Source of the DNA: a virus
IMG/VR virus record: IMGVR_UViG_3300045241_000024
Coordinates: 1-41,194 of that record
DNA length: 41,194 bases
Reading direction: 5' to 3' (one strand)
The notes under the pieces are model-generated. The model worked only from the letters and a program-made list of their open reading frames with translations, had not been told where the DNA came from and did not search any database. The position numbers and the translations under genes were made by a program. Of the stretch, positions 21,618 through 29,058 are shown piece after piece. Position 1 is the first letter of the stretch. Each line of letters begins with the position of its first letter.

Positions 21618-21969
21618 CTACCTCAAAGCTGCCGACCTGGACGAAGATACTCCGCGCACGCTGAAGATGCAGCGCATTGAATTTGGGGTGAAGATTGGCG
21701 ACGATGAAAAGCCAATTCTGTACTTCTCCGGTGAGCCCAAGGGACTGGTTTTGAATAAGACCAATGCCAACATCATCAAGAAAACCTACGGAGAAGAGAC
21801 AGACGACTGGATTGGCAAGGACATCGTTCTGTATTTTGCTATGGTCGAATTCAAGGGAGACATGGTGGAAGCCATTCGCGTTCGCGCTCCCAAGACCAGC
21901 CCACGTCGTGAGTTCAAGAAGCCTGCAGAGCCGGACGTTGACGAAGAAGGATACCCAATCCGTGACTGA
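21589..21969 (+). CDS. 126-aa conserved phage protein, candidate replication accessory
   Basis: The product starts MKISSAFPSDYLKAADLDED and has the block KPILYFSGEPKGLVLNKTNA, then TYGEETDDWIGKDIVLYF and MVEAIRVRAP. This FPSxYLKAxDL / KPxLYFxGxxKGLVLNKTNA pattern is a widespread phage and plasmid family found beside single-strand annealing or replication genes; its activity is not known. An AAGGA site precedes the ATG. The acidic tail (EPDVDEEGYPIRD) resembles the tails of ssDNA-binding partners. It is the best-conserved early protein after the methyltransferase. Confidence 0.7.
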   Translation: MKISSAFPSDYLKAADLDEDTPRTLKMQRIEFGVKIGDDEKPILYFSGEPKGLVLNKTNANIIKKTYGEETDDWIGKDIVLYFAMVEFKGDMVEAIRVRAPKTSPRREFKKPAEPDVDEEGYPIRD

Positions 21970-22432
21970 TCCGCGAGAAGCCGCCATCCATTGCGAAATG
22001 AAGAAATGCGCTCTTAGGCAAAGCAAGGACGGAATCATTGTGAGCTTTGTTCTGCATCAGCATGAAGTCCCGAAGCAGCTTCAGACCGCAGATATCGGCT
22101 CGCGATGGATGGTGGCGCTTGTGGAATTGAACGATGACGAAACACCAGTTCACCGGCCAGTAGAGGAGCACCCGGAGGTCGCCGCACGGCCAAAGGGTAG
22201 CTGGCGGGATTTGGAACCATGTGCCCAATCCATTCTGAGATGCAAAGACCCCGTTTTTTTGGCTTTCCTGCGAGGAAATAAGGATCTGGCCGTCAATCCG
22301 GATACCGTGCCTAATTTGGTGAGACATCTTTGTGGTGTAAAATCACGATCTGAATTGAATACGAATCATAAAGCCCGCGTGATCTGGCATCAACTTGATA
22401 GCGAATTCCAAGCTTGGAAACTGGCTATATGA
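21962..22432 (+). CDS. 156-aa unknown protein coupled to the preceding gene
   Basis: I use GTG 21962, overlapping the previous stop by 8 bp; the first ATG is 21998. The N-terminal half is a small beta domain (GIIVSFVLHQHEVPKQLQTA). The C-terminal half has CAQSILRCKDPVFLAFLRG, then VPNLVRHLCGVKSRSEL and a final WHQLDSEFQAWKLAI. This CGVKSR-FxxW motif occurs in early phage proteins of unknown role, often next to HNH-like genes. It may work with the 126-aa protein. Confidence 0.65.
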   Translation: MTDPREAAIHCEMKKCALRQSKDGIIVSFVLHQHEVPKQLQTADIGSRWMVALVELNDDETPVHRPVEEHPEVAARPKGSWRDLEPCAQSILRCKDPVFLAFLRGNKDLAVNPDTVPNLVRHLCGVKSRSELNTNHKARVIWHQLDSEFQAWKLAI

Positions 22433-22722
22433 CAAACGAATTGAGACAGCGCCAGCCGGTCCTGCGAGATCCGAAGCACCTGGAATTCATCCGCGATCAG
22501 CCCTGTTGTATCTGCGGAGGACCATCGGAAGCGGCACATATACGATCGGGAAATATGGGCTGGGGAAAATTGCCTTGTGGAATGCAGGAAAGGGACGACA
22601 AATGGGTGGTTCCGTTATGTAATACTCACCACCGCGAACAGCATACGATGAATGAAATGGCATTCTGGCACAAATACAAGAAAGACCCGTTTGTGATATC
22701 CATGCTACTGAGGCGGAAATGA
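22429..22722 (+). CDS. 97-aa HNH / DUF968-like nuclease-fold protein
   Basis: The product has CCICGGPSEAAHIRSGNMGW and WVVPLCNTHHREQHTMNEMA, then FWHKYKKDPF. Two Cys pairs and the AH...H-H ladder match the DUF968 branch of HNH (beta-beta-alpha-metal) nucleases found in lambdoid and other phages near Holliday-junction and recombination genes. It could cut DNA or only bind it. The start overlaps the upstream stop by ATGA, better than ATG 22414. Confidence 0.75.
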   Translation: MTNELRQRQPVLRDPKHLEFIRDQPCCICGGPSEAAHIRSGNMGWGKLPCGMQERDDKWVVPLCNTHHREQHTMNEMAFWHKYKKDPFVISMLLRRK

Positions 22723-22832
22723 GCACTTCCGAAATAGTATGCGGCTGGTTGATGGGCATCGCCGCTGTTCTTGGACCTTACCTTGTCTGTGTCTTTTTTG
22801 GAGGCTGCGGATGGAATTGGATCACACCATGA
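22719..22832 (+). CDS. 37-aa membrane microprotein
   Basis: The peptide MSTSEIVCGWLMGIAAVLGP continues YLVCVFFGGCGWNWITP: one or two short hydrophobic helices. ATGA overlaps at both ends. Confidence 0.5.
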   Translation: MSTSEIVCGWLMGIAAVLGPYLVCVFFGGCGWNWITP

Positions 22833-23455
22833 ATCATTCTTCTCCTGTAAGTGGATATAACGCCACCCAGCGCGAGTTAGAAATCCATGACTTGCGCATG
22901 GAGAATGCCGAACTTCGTGCCCGTCTTGCCCAATCAACGGCCAAGATCATCGAGGAGTGCGCAAAAGTAATCGAGTCGTCTGACCTATGGGACAATAACG
23001 GCGAGATTGCCAAGGCAGTCCGTGCTTTAGTGCCACTGTCATCGACCGAGGAGCCTGCTGCCCAACAACCGAACCCGATCAAGGTCATAGCCCTAATCGA
23101 ACTGCTCAATGAATGCTCGGAGCATGTTCCCCAAAATCTATTGGACCGGATCGTTGCGGTAAACGAGTTGAACGACGGGGCGGTCACATCGACCGAGGTG
23201 CCTGCTGCCCAAGGACGAGCCGAGCCGGTCGCGTGGCTGGTGAAATCTACGGCTGGAATAGAAGTTTTCTTATACGAGCAAAACGCGGAACGATGTCGTG
23301 ACGCGCAGAATGGAACGATCAGCCCGCTATATGCCGCGCCTATCACATCGACTGCACGACATCCGCAATGTCGCGACCCGGATTGTTTCTGTCCGCCAAA
23401 TACATGCTCGGAGGCCGATGGGCCGGTCACTCATACTGACGGGCCAGAGAAATGA
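22829..23455 (+). CDS. 208-aa modular early protein (Ea22-like features)
   Basis: A coiled coil opens the protein (ELEIHDLRMENAELRARLAQ), followed by Ala/Glu-rich helices. A duplicated linker, STEEPAAQ / STEVPAAQ (25-bp DNA repeat at 23041-23065 and 23188-23212), comes next. Then the block AEPVAWLVKSTAGIEVFLYE ends NGTISPLYAAP, common in phage Ea22-like accessory proteins. The Cys-rich end (CRDPDCFCPPNTC) may bind zinc. The start at 22829 overlaps the previous stop by ATGA; 22811 is an alternative. Function unknown. Confidence 0.65.
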   Translation: MNHSSPVSGYNATQRELEIHDLRMENAELRARLAQSTAKIIEECAKVIESSDLWDNNGEIAKAVRALVPLSSTEEPAAQQPNPIKVIALIELLNECSEHVPQNLLDRIVAVNELNDGAVTSTEVPAAQGRAEPVAWLVKSTAGIEVFLYEQNAERCRDAQNGTISPLYAAPITSTARHPQCRDPDCFCPPNTCSEADGPVTHTDGPEK

Positions 23456-23574
23456 TCTTCTTGGCATTCCTCGCCGGCCACGTCTCGATGATGGGAATCC
23501 TGATTGCTATCGCGATTTGGCAAACGCGCGGGTATGGCAGTTCATTCACGCGCCCAGAACGGCACGAACCATGA
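23452..23574 (+). CDS. 40-aa membrane microprotein
   Basis: The peptide MIFLAFLAGHVSMMGILIAI continues AIWQTRGYG and a polar tail. It is one transmembrane helix. ATGA overlaps at both ends. Confidence 0.5.
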   Translation: MIFLAFLAGHVSMMGILIAIAIWQTRGYGSSFTRPERHEP

Positions 23575-23654
23575 CTTTATTCGAGATCATTACTCTGATC
23601 TGGCTTTGCGCACTTACGTTCGTGGTCTGGACGATACTGATGGTGAAAATATGA
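23571..23654 (+). CDS. 27-aa membrane microprotein
   Basis: The peptide MTLFEIITLIWLCALTFVVW ends TILMVKI: a single helix. ATGA at its start; its stop overlaps another tiny ATG reading of 13 codons (23651-23692) that ends just before ATG 23693. Confidence 0.5.
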   Translation: MTLFEIITLIWLCALTFVVWTILMVKI

Positions 23655-23692
23655 GTTCACTGACTTCGCACAATGGGCACAAGGGGGAATAG

Positions 23693-23941
23693 ATGGCCCT
23701 TACCGAACATCAGATTATCTTATTACGCGATTTGATAAGGTGGCGAGGAATCGCGACAAGCAAAGAACTTGGCGGGTATTCGGCACTCGGAGCGCGGGCG
23801 AGAGATAAAAGCAAGCGTGAGGGCTTCGTCACCTATGACGGTGGAGCTAAGGGCTATTGGCGCATTACCGAGGCTGGTGAAGCGGCATTAAAGGCGGATC
23901 AGTCACCCCAGGTCACCGTCCCGGAGTCCGACAATGGCTGA
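23693..23941 (+). CDS. 82-aa winged-helix-like protein
   Basis: The product starts MALTEHQIILLRDLIRWRGI and shows ATSKELGGYSALGARARDKS, a helix-turn-helix. A wing follows, ending GYWRITEAGEAALKA, as in MarR-type domains. It is probably a small DNA-binding regulator. The ATG directly follows a TAG stop (TAGATG). It overlaps the next gene by 8 bp. Confidence 0.65.
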   Translation: MALTEHQIILLRDLIRWRGIATSKELGGYSALGARARDKSKREGFVTYDGGAKGYWRITEAGEAALKADQSPQVTVPESDNG

Positions 23942-24119
23942 ACACTACAAAGCATTCACTCTGGTTTTCAAAGGCGATTGTCGCGAATTTCCCAATCCAT
24001 TCACCACGGACAGCCCTTGGGGAAAGCCCTATGCCTGTTGCGTTTGGGACGCGCTTGAGGAAGGCGACGAGCTACGCGAAGAACTTGAGTCCCGTCATGT
24101 GGGAAGAACGACACCATGA
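23934..24119 (+). CDS. 61-aa unknown small protein
   Basis: The product starts MAEHYKAFTLVFKGDCREFP and has a conserved-looking WGKPYACCVWDALEEGDEL. It is a short alpha/beta domain. Overlaps on both sides (8 bp and ATGA). Unknown. Confidence 0.6.
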   Translation: MAEHYKAFTLVFKGDCREFPNPFTTDSPWGKPYACCVWDALEEGDELREELESRHVGRTTP

Positions 24120-24355
24120 GCGAATTTACCCAATACTACCGGAAACAGATTGCCGAGCTGCGTCCTTGGAAGCCCGGCGATGATCTGCGGCGCGTCAGCA
24201 TCTCGGTAACTGATCTTGAAAACGGCTCGCCGAAAGAAGGCGACATGATCGCGCGAAACCCGAATAACCATGACGATCAATGGTTAGTTAATGCGCAATA
24301 TTTCGCTGAGAATTTCGTGCCTGTTGCTCCGGCAAACGGTCCCAAACATGACTAA
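24116..24355 (+). CDS. 79-aa unknown small protein
   Basis: The product has SVTDLENGSPKEGDMIARNP and DDQWLVNAQYFAENFVPV. The MIARNPxNHxDxWLVxxxYFxxNF pattern is a frequent small phage protein of unknown role. The start is ATGA-coupled to the previous stop. Confidence 0.65.
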   Translation: MSEFTQYYRKQIAELRPWKPGDDLRRVSISVTDLENGSPKEGDMIARNPNNHDDQWLVNAQYFAENFVPVAPANGPKHD

Positions 24356-24491
24356 ACGGCAGCTAGAGCGCCAATTGCGGACTTTGCTGAAATGATATCA
24401 GGAAGCTGATGACTATAATCGTCCATCGCTTAAATTCATCCTGAAAAGGACGCTTAAGGATTATGAATCTCTTATCGAAAAAGGAACTTGA
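24348..24491 (+). pseudogene. 47-codon ORF interrupted by an in-frame TGA
   Basis: From ATG 24348 the reading is MTKRQLERQLRTLLK, TGA (24393-24395), then YQEADDYNRPSLKFILKRTL and KDYESLIEKGT. Both halves form one charged helical protein. It overlaps the previous stop. It could be a nonsense mutation, a sequencing error, or a readthrough. Confidence 0.5.
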
Positions 24492-24492
24492 A

Positions 24493-24864
24493 ATGCAGAA
24501 CCCTATGCGGGAAGCCCTGGAGAATTGGGAGATTCTTCAGAGCGAACTGAATGCCGCAAAAGATACCATCCACGAATTGGAAACCATGACCTCCAGCCTG
24601 TCTGCCGAGGTTGATTATCTTCGCCAGATGATGGCCTCGGTCACAGCCGAGCGGGACCGTTATAAGGTCTATGCGGTCGAAATCACTACCCGCCTGTCAG
24701 GTATCAAGGAATCCATTTTGGTGGCAGAGGCCGGAAGCCGGGAATTTGCCCTAAAACCCCCGATACCCTCCCAAGCCCCACAAATGGCCGCTGGTGAGGC
24801 TGAGGAAGTCAGGGCACTCGTAGCCCAACTTCCCCAAAGATTGCCCCAGAACGCCTTTGGCTAG
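24493..24864 (+). CDS. 123-aa coiled-coil protein
   Basis: A long coiled coil (MREALENWEILQSELNAAKD to AEVDYLRQMMASVTAERDRY) is followed by a Pro-rich tail. I use ATG 24493 with AAGGA before it, not 24463. It is the last rightward gene and its end overlaps the converging late gene by four bases. No function is assigned. Confidence 0.65.
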   Translation: MQNPMREALENWEILQSELNAAKDTIHELETMTSSLSAEVDYLRQMMASVTAERDRYKVYAVEITTRLSGIKESILVAEAGSREFALKPPIPSQAPQMAAGEAEEVRALVAQLPQRLPQNAFG

Positions 24865-25169
24865 GCAGGATTGGCTGCCGTAGCGATACCCTGGGCTTCG
24901 GCCGCAATGGCGTCCAGAGCCGTCTGCTGGGCTGGCGTCAGGCCGGCTGTGGGCATTGCAGCAATCTTGGCCAGAAGGGCAGTTACGCCAGTCTGGATCA
25001 AGTCGAGGGAAGCCTTGATTGCGGCGAGTTCGTCATCTACTGCGGCCATGAAAGTCTCCTGGTTGTCGAGAATGCGCGCCATTGCAAGTCCGAGTTCAAT
25101 AGCCCAGGGAGGCGCGTCATCCCAGGGAGACGGATTCTGGTGGTGGTCGTATCCGAATATATGCTTCAT
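24861..25169 (-). CDS. 102-aa helical protein, end of the late unit
   Basis: The start MKHIFGYDHHQNPSPWDDAP precedes an Ala/Leu-rich helix (AAVDDELAAIKASLDLIQTG) and an Ala/Pro-rich end. The helix resembles phage proteins that pair with holin or tail genes (ETFMAAVDDELAAIKASL). It is the last gene of the leftward unit. The 91 bp before it (25170-25260) hold no supported gene. Confidence 0.6.
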   Translation of the reverse strand: MKHIFGYDHHQNPSPWDDAPPWAIELGLAMARILDNQETFMAAVDDELAAIKASLDLIQTGVTALLAKIAAMPTAGLTPAQQTALDAIAAEAQGIATAANPA

Positions 25170-25260
25170 TCAGCAACCCCGGCAAATGCTTGGAGCAGGG
25201 CCTAGATCCGGCTTGTCCAGTTCGATCTGTGAAGGCCGGCCATCGCCGGAATAGTGGGGT

Positions 25261-25485
25261 TTATCTCCCAAAGTGAAACCCGGAATTGATAGACCCCCCG
25301 GCTATCATTGACAGCAATGCTATCAGTACGAGAATCAGGACAATCAGCCAGACCGCCTGCTGCAGCCGCTGGGGAATGGCGATTCCCATGACCGAATTAA
25401 GCACATAGAAAACAAACCAGATAACGCCACAGATAACGATGATACCTATAAGCAATTGCAAGAGCGATATGGCAATCCCGATCAT
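25261..25485 (-). CDS. 74-aa two-helix membrane protein, holin-like
   Basis: Two transmembrane helices are clear: MIGIAISLLQLLIGIIVICG and AVWLIVLILVLIALLSMIAG. A very strong GGAGGT ribosome site lies four bases before ATG 25485. It may be a second holin or an antiholin in the lysis group. Confidence 0.65.
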   Translation of the reverse strand: MIGIAISLLQLLIGIIVICGVIWFVFYVLNSVMGIAIPQRLQQAVWLIVLILVLIALLSMIAGGSINSGFHFGR

Positions 25486-25504
25486 GGTAACCTCCTGTTC
25501 GGAG

Positions 25505-25684
25505 TCACTCCTCCGGGTATATCTCAACAGAGTATACCCGATCCGGTTCCCATTCCATCCGGTCTTTCAACAGATTGCACAGCAAGTGCTCGTCCTGGGA
25601 CGACGGAGCTGATTCGGTTGTCAGCAAAACTTTCACTATTCCATTGAGCGGGACAACTGCCGCGCACCTGGCCTTGATCTTCAT
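25505..25684 (-). CDS. 59-aa small soluble protein in lysis group
   Basis: The product starts MKIKARCAAVVPLNGIVKVL and ends WEPDRVYSVEIYPEE. It is coupled by ATGA to the upstream membrane gene. It has an alpha/beta look. Unknown function. Confidence 0.55.
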   Translation of the reverse strand: MKIKARCAAVVPLNGIVKVLLTTESAPSSQDEHLLCNLLKDRMEWEPDRVYSVEIYPEE

Positions 25685-25920
25685 TTTTCGGCTTTCTGCT
25701 GAGCGATTCCCTCTACTTTTCCTTCAGCCTTGGAAGCAAGGCCAGTCTGCTTTAGCAACTCGTCCATTCGACTATTGATGGAAACATGAATGTCCTGAAT
25801 TCTATATGAGTTACGCATTGAACATGCCCATGCCCCAACAGCCGCTGTGGCCGCAAATAATGGGGAATAAGTCAGGGCAAATTCCAAAATCTGAATCACT
25901 GGCTCTGGCTCACTACCCAT
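25681..25920 (-). CDS. 79-aa membrane protein with cytoplasmic/periplasmic helix
   Basis: One transmembrane helix (ALTYSPLFAATAAVGAWACS) is followed by a soluble helix (DIHVSINSRMDELLKQTGLA). This simple form is common for accessory lysis or spanin-like proteins. The start overlaps the 24-aa peptide by 25 bp. Confidence 0.55.
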   Translation of the reverse strand: MGSEPEPVIQILEFALTYSPLFAATAAVGAWACSMRNSYRIQDIHVSINSRMDELLKQTGLASKAEGKVEGIAQQKAEK

Positions 25921-25970
25921 AGGCCATAAGCGGCCAGCAGTATCATTACTAGCAGGAAAAAGTCGCCCAT
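25896..25970 (-). CDS. 24-aa membrane microprotein in lysis group
   Basis: The peptide MGDFFLLVMILLAAYGLWVV ends SQSQ: one helix. A GAGGT ribosome site is present. It overlaps the next gene in another frame. Confidence 0.45.
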   Translation of the reverse strand: MGDFFLLVMILLAAYGLWVVSQSQ

Positions 25971-25977
25971 GTTGACC

Positions 25978-26376
25978 TCACTTCTGGTTGCTCCCTAACG
26001 TCGTGATCTTTTGCAGAGAGTCTGCAATCTTGGTCAGCGTGTCGTTAGCAACCTTCTGGTTGGTCTCGGCTACTGCAAGCCTTGTATCCAGCTTCGCAAT
26101 GCCTTCATTGGTCTTGATCTGGGCGGCGATGAAGTCGTCCCTGATCTTGGCACGCGCAAGCGCGTCCTCGGTTGTCTTTTCTGTTACCGTCTTGGTAACA
26201 ACCTTGATGTCCTCACCCTGCCGTGCCAGTTGATCCTTGGTGACATAATAGAACCCGCTCAGGGTGACGATCGCCGTCAAGAGCGGAATGGCACCGAGAT
26301 TGGTCAGATTGCCTAGTGTGAACCCCGAATTGGAAATAGGGGCTCGTATGACTTCAGGTGACCGTCGCCTTGCCAT
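25978..26376 (-). CDS. 132-aa membrane-anchored coiled coil, candidate inner-membrane spanin
   Basis: A basic N terminus (MARRRSPEVIRAP) leads to one transmembrane helix (LGAIPLLTAIVTLSGFYYVT). A long heptad-rich segment (EDALARAKIRDDFIAAQIKT to DTLTKIADSLQKI) would face the periplasm. This form is the one expected for an i-spanin that helps fuse the two membranes. Direct family similarity is not obvious, so other membrane roles are possible. A lipoprotein gene lies two genes upstream. Confidence 0.55.
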   Translation of the reverse strand: MARRRSPEVIRAPISNSGFTLGNLTNLGAIPLLTAIVTLSGFYYVTKDQLARQGEDIKVVTKTVTEKTTEDALARAKIRDDFIAAQIKTNEGIAKLDTRLAVAETNQKVANDTLTKIADSLQKITTLGSNQK

Positions 26377-26380
26377 AACT

Positions 26381-26680
26381 TTAAGTCCCTGTATCCTCGG
26401 CGGTTGCCGCTGCTGCCGCCGTGTCAAATTCGGTGTCCGCTAACGTATCAAGGGCCTGCAAGGTTGCAAGCTGCTGGGCGGTTGTAGCCGGATTAGCTGA
26501 AAGCGCCGCAATAATGTTCTTCACCGGCCCGATCAGGTCTTTGTATTCCTGGATCAGCGTGGGCATCAGTTGGATCAGAATGACGATAATCTGGGATACG
26601 ACATTGGCGGTTGCACTCGAGCCAAGAGCGGGAATCAACTGACCAAGAAGCGAGATAATAGCCGGGATAAGGGCACTCAT
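26381..26680 (-). CDS. 99-aa hydrophobic phage protein
   Basis: It opens MSALIPAIISLLGQLIPALG and continues VVSQIIVILIQLMPTLIQEY, two hydrophobic helices, then an Ala/Thr-rich helix. This protein type regularly follows the lipoprotein gene in rhizobial (pro)phages. Coupled by a 4-base overlap to that gene. A lysis role is inferred from place. Confidence 0.6.
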   Translation of the reverse strand: MSALIPAIISLLGQLIPALGSSATANVVSQIIVILIQLMPTLIQEYKDLIGPVKNIIAALSANPATTAQQLATLQALDTLADTEFDTAAAAATAEDTGT

Positions 26681-27075
26681 TGGGCACCGCCGACGTTATA
26701 CTGGATGAAGATGGCCTGCAGCGTATTGATTGACGCAACCAGCGCGTTATAGAGCCCCGAAGGCCCCAAAGCCCCTGGATTGGCCGCATAGAAGCTTTCA
26801 AGGTTATTCCGCGCTACCCGGCCAGCTCGTACCGCCTGGATAATCTTTGGCGTGGCCTTCGGGCTTCTGCAGACAGGACTGCCATTCAGGGTGCAGCGCG
26901 GGAGACGGAGATAGTTGGTTGCGCTGGCTTCGAGCGCGTCAAAGGCGTTCCCGGCCACGATCACCGAGGTCGGATCAACCGTCGCACCCGTGACGATATT
27001 ATAAACCTTGGTAAATGGATTGGAGGCGCAGCCCGCAAGCGCCAGAACAAGGGCTAGTGCAAATAGCTTTTTCAT
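26677..27075 (-). CDS. 132-aa phage lipoprotein
   Basis: A signal peptide with lipobox LAGC (MKKLFALALVLALAGC, Cys16) directs lipid attachment. The mature part has ATNYLRLPRCTLNGSPVCRS and RAGRVARNNLESFYAANPGA, a block common in lipoproteins of rhizobial phages. It could be the outer-membrane spanin partner, though it lacks the usual Pro-rich end. It overlaps the holin gene by four bases. Confidence 0.7.
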   Translation of the reverse strand: MKKLFALALVLALAGCASNPFTKVYNIVTGATVDPTSVIVAGNAFDALEASATNYLRLPRCTLNGSPVCRSPKATPKIIQAVRAGRVARNNLESFYAANPGALGPSGLYNALVASINTLQAIFIQYNVGGAQ

Positions 27076-27398
27076 ACTCTCACCGCTGCTTGTGCCTGCT
27101 GTGTTCCCGCAACCACCGTGGTATTACCGGGCATGGATTTAGCCAGATCCTGGCCGGCCTGATTCGGCGCAACAACAACAGCCAGAACCGGAGAGCTTGC
27201 TTCCTTGGCAAGTTGGTCCACTACCGCGACCGCATTGCTTTCGGTATGAACGAACATAGACCATATGAGGGGAGCGGCCGATACGAATATACCGGCCCAC
27301 ATTTCAAGGGTTGATTGGGTGTATCCGTGGGCAATCAGGAATGGCCCGAAAGTAGCTACAATCCAACGCGCGAAGCTCTTGGCTTGCTCTTGGTTCAT
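27072..27398 (-). CDS. Putative holin (Pam3 gp28-like)
   Basis: The first 55 residues (FARWIVATFGPFLIAHGYTQ, then MWAGIFVSAAPLIWSMFVHT) have two hydrophobic helices with a short link. This is the layout of the Pam3-gp28 holin family found beside endolysins. The tail is soluble and Ala/Val-rich. Holins open the inner membrane at the set time to free the endolysin. It follows the GH25 gene by 24 bp; a CGTAATT-T-AATTACG palindrome (27413-27427) spans that gap. Confidence 0.7.
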   Translation of the reverse strand: MNQEQAKSFARWIVATFGPFLIAHGYTQSTLEMWAGIFVSAAPLIWSMFVHTESNAVAVVDQLAKEASSPVLAVVVAPNQAGQDLAKSMPGNTTVVAGTQQAQAAVRV

Positions 27399-27422
27399 GT
27401 GATTCGTTACCCCGTAATTTAA

Positions 27423-28202
27423 TTACGTTAATTTTCGGTCCTCGGCAAGCGCAGCGGCAGCAGCCTGTTCGAATGCATCCTGAGGTGGTCTAGGCGGCTT
27501 TGGTTTTGGAACAATGGGCTTTGGAGCAATAGGCTGTGGAACAGGTATATGTGCGGCAATAATCGGCGGTATGACTAATGATGCACCCTGTGCCCAACTA
27601 TCTGCTAGTTCTTGTTGGGAACCATCAAAGGCATTCAGATCAACCCCATCGCCCTGAATGCCCGGAATCGAGTGCGGTAATGGACCTATGCCATCCCCGG
27701 TATACTGCCATAACCACCAGTCGGAAAACCCCTTCGGCAGAACCGCATTCGGACCATATTGGCAAAGCCATAGCTTATGCGATGTGACATAAGCAAGATC
27801 TGCAGGGCCTAGTTGTCCTATAGTTTCCTTAATCCGGTTGCCGGAATAGATCGTGCATTTATGGCCTAACCGCTCCTCGATCGCATGGCAGAATTCAACC
27901 AGTTGGTTGATGTTCATATTCGAAAGTCGGTTATCCTCGTAGTCCAGCACCATAAGGGTCTTTTCGTCGGGATTGGCATGGAGCATAAACCAGTCAACCT
28001 GCGATTGAACGTCGTCGCCCGTATTGAAATGATAGGCTCCCCACAATCCATCCCATAGCTTACGGCGAGTCTCATAATTGGGATCTATATAGGCCGTTCC
28101 CTGGGTAGCCTTGTGGATCAGCCCCCAGATGCCTGCTGCTTTCGTCAAGCCAAAATCGCTGACTAGATTGTGGTGAGAAATATCGACCACGCGGGGAATC
28201 AC
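27423..28202 (-). CDS. GH25 endolysin (muramidase)
   Basis: This 259-aa enzyme would cleave the MurNAc-GlcNAc bond of peptidoglycan. GH25 signs are all present: PRVVDISHHN (residues 3-12), GLWGAYHFNTGDD, MVLDYEDN with the catalytic Asp-x-Glu, then WWLWQYTGDG and GVDLNAFDGS. The last ~55 residues form a Pro-rich linker and Ala-rich end, perhaps for wall binding. No signal peptide is visible, so it needs the neighbouring holin. Coupled to the fibre gene by ATGA. Confidence 0.9.
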   Translation of the reverse strand: MIPRVVDISHHNLVSDFGLTKAAGIWGLIHKATQGTAYIDPNYETRRKLWDGLWGAYHFNTGDDVQSQVDWFMLHANPDEKTLMVLDYEDNRLSNMNINQLVEFCHAIEERLGHKCTIYSGNRIKETIGQLGPADLAYVTSHKLWLCQYGPNAVLPKGFSDWWLWQYTGDGIGPLPHSIPGIQGDGVDLNAFDGSQQELADSWAQGASLVIPPIIAAHIPVPQPIAPKPIVPKPKPPRPPQDAFEQAAAAALAEDRKLT

Positions 28203-29056
28203 AGCTTAACCATCGCATTGAGGAATGTGGATGGTTGCATGTTGCTAACGGCCGTTCCAGAACCGCCAGAGCCCACGCTAATCCCGGTTGTCGCGGTATT
28301 GATGGTGCCCGCTGTCAGACCCGTTACGCCCGTTCCCGCACCTGTCTGAACTACGGCTCCGCCTGCCGCTGGCGTATTATGAACGTGGGTATGGCCAGGA
28401 TCGGTAACATTGAAATTCACCGATGGCAGGTTGGCTTGAGCAAGCGTGGTGGTTTCGGTGCCGATCGTTGATCCCAAATTTCTTCCAGTCAGGCCCGAAC
28501 CACCGCCGGCCATCGCCATAGCTCTACCCAACAAGGCAGGCGTCGAAATCCGGCAATGTGCGGCATAGGCGGCTGCCGCCGTGCCCTGTGCACCTCTAGT
28601 AGTTGGCGTCCCTGTCGAGGTAAACAGTGGGCATGTCGCATCCACAAATGGGCTATTGTAAAGCAGGGTAAACAGAGCGGATGTGGCCGCGCTGGCCACC
28701 GTAGCATTGGAGGAAGCATCTCCAATCGTACCATCAGTAAACATCACCCAGCCGGAATCAGCCACCGTCTTAAGCGTCAGTTTTATATCGCCCGTTGACC
28801 ATTGCGTTGCCGAAACTGTATCTACATAATTCTTGGTTGCTGCATCTTGTGGACTAGATGGATCGGTCACATTGTTGATAAGATGGCTTCCAAGAGAAAG
28901 CGCAGCCGTCATTCCGGCCTGCCCATCACGAGTCAAGGCATTGGATAGACCTGCTGCAATATCCGAATTATTGGCGTTCGAAGCACTACTGGTAATCGTC
29001 GTATTGGGTACGAACGAATTCAGGATTGAGAATACACCGGAACCATTATAGGGCAT
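28199..29056 (-). CDS. Tail fibre / collar-domain protein
   Basis: This 285-aa protein has LINNVTDPSSPQDAATKNYV, the hallmark of phage fibre shafts, followed by WSTGDIKLTLKTVADSGWVM and GRAMAMAGGGSGLTGRNLGS. Near the end come PGHTHVHNTP and VSNMQPSTFLNAMVKL, the ending of phage tail-collar domains. It would bind the host surface or join fibres to the tail. It is the last virion gene before the lysis genes. Confidence 0.85.
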   Translation of the reverse strand: MPYNGSGVFSILNSFVPNTTITSSASNANNSDIAAGLSNALTRDGQAGMTAALSLGSHLINNVTDPSSPQDAATKNYVDTVSATQWSTGDIKLTLKTVADSGWVMFTDGTIGDASSNATVASAATSALFTLLYNSPFVDATCPLFTSTGTPTTRGAQGTAAAAYAAHCRISTPALLGRAMAMAGGGSGLTGRNLGSTIGTETTTLAQANLPSVNFNVTDPGHTHVHNTPAAGGAVVQTGAGTGVTGLTAGTINTATTGISVGSGGSGTAVSNMQPSTFLNAMVKL

Positions 29057-29058
29057 TG

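Noticed and set aside
18313-24864. Lysogeny module
   Set aside because: No integrase, excisionase, repressor pair or att core was seen in the early region or elsewhere.
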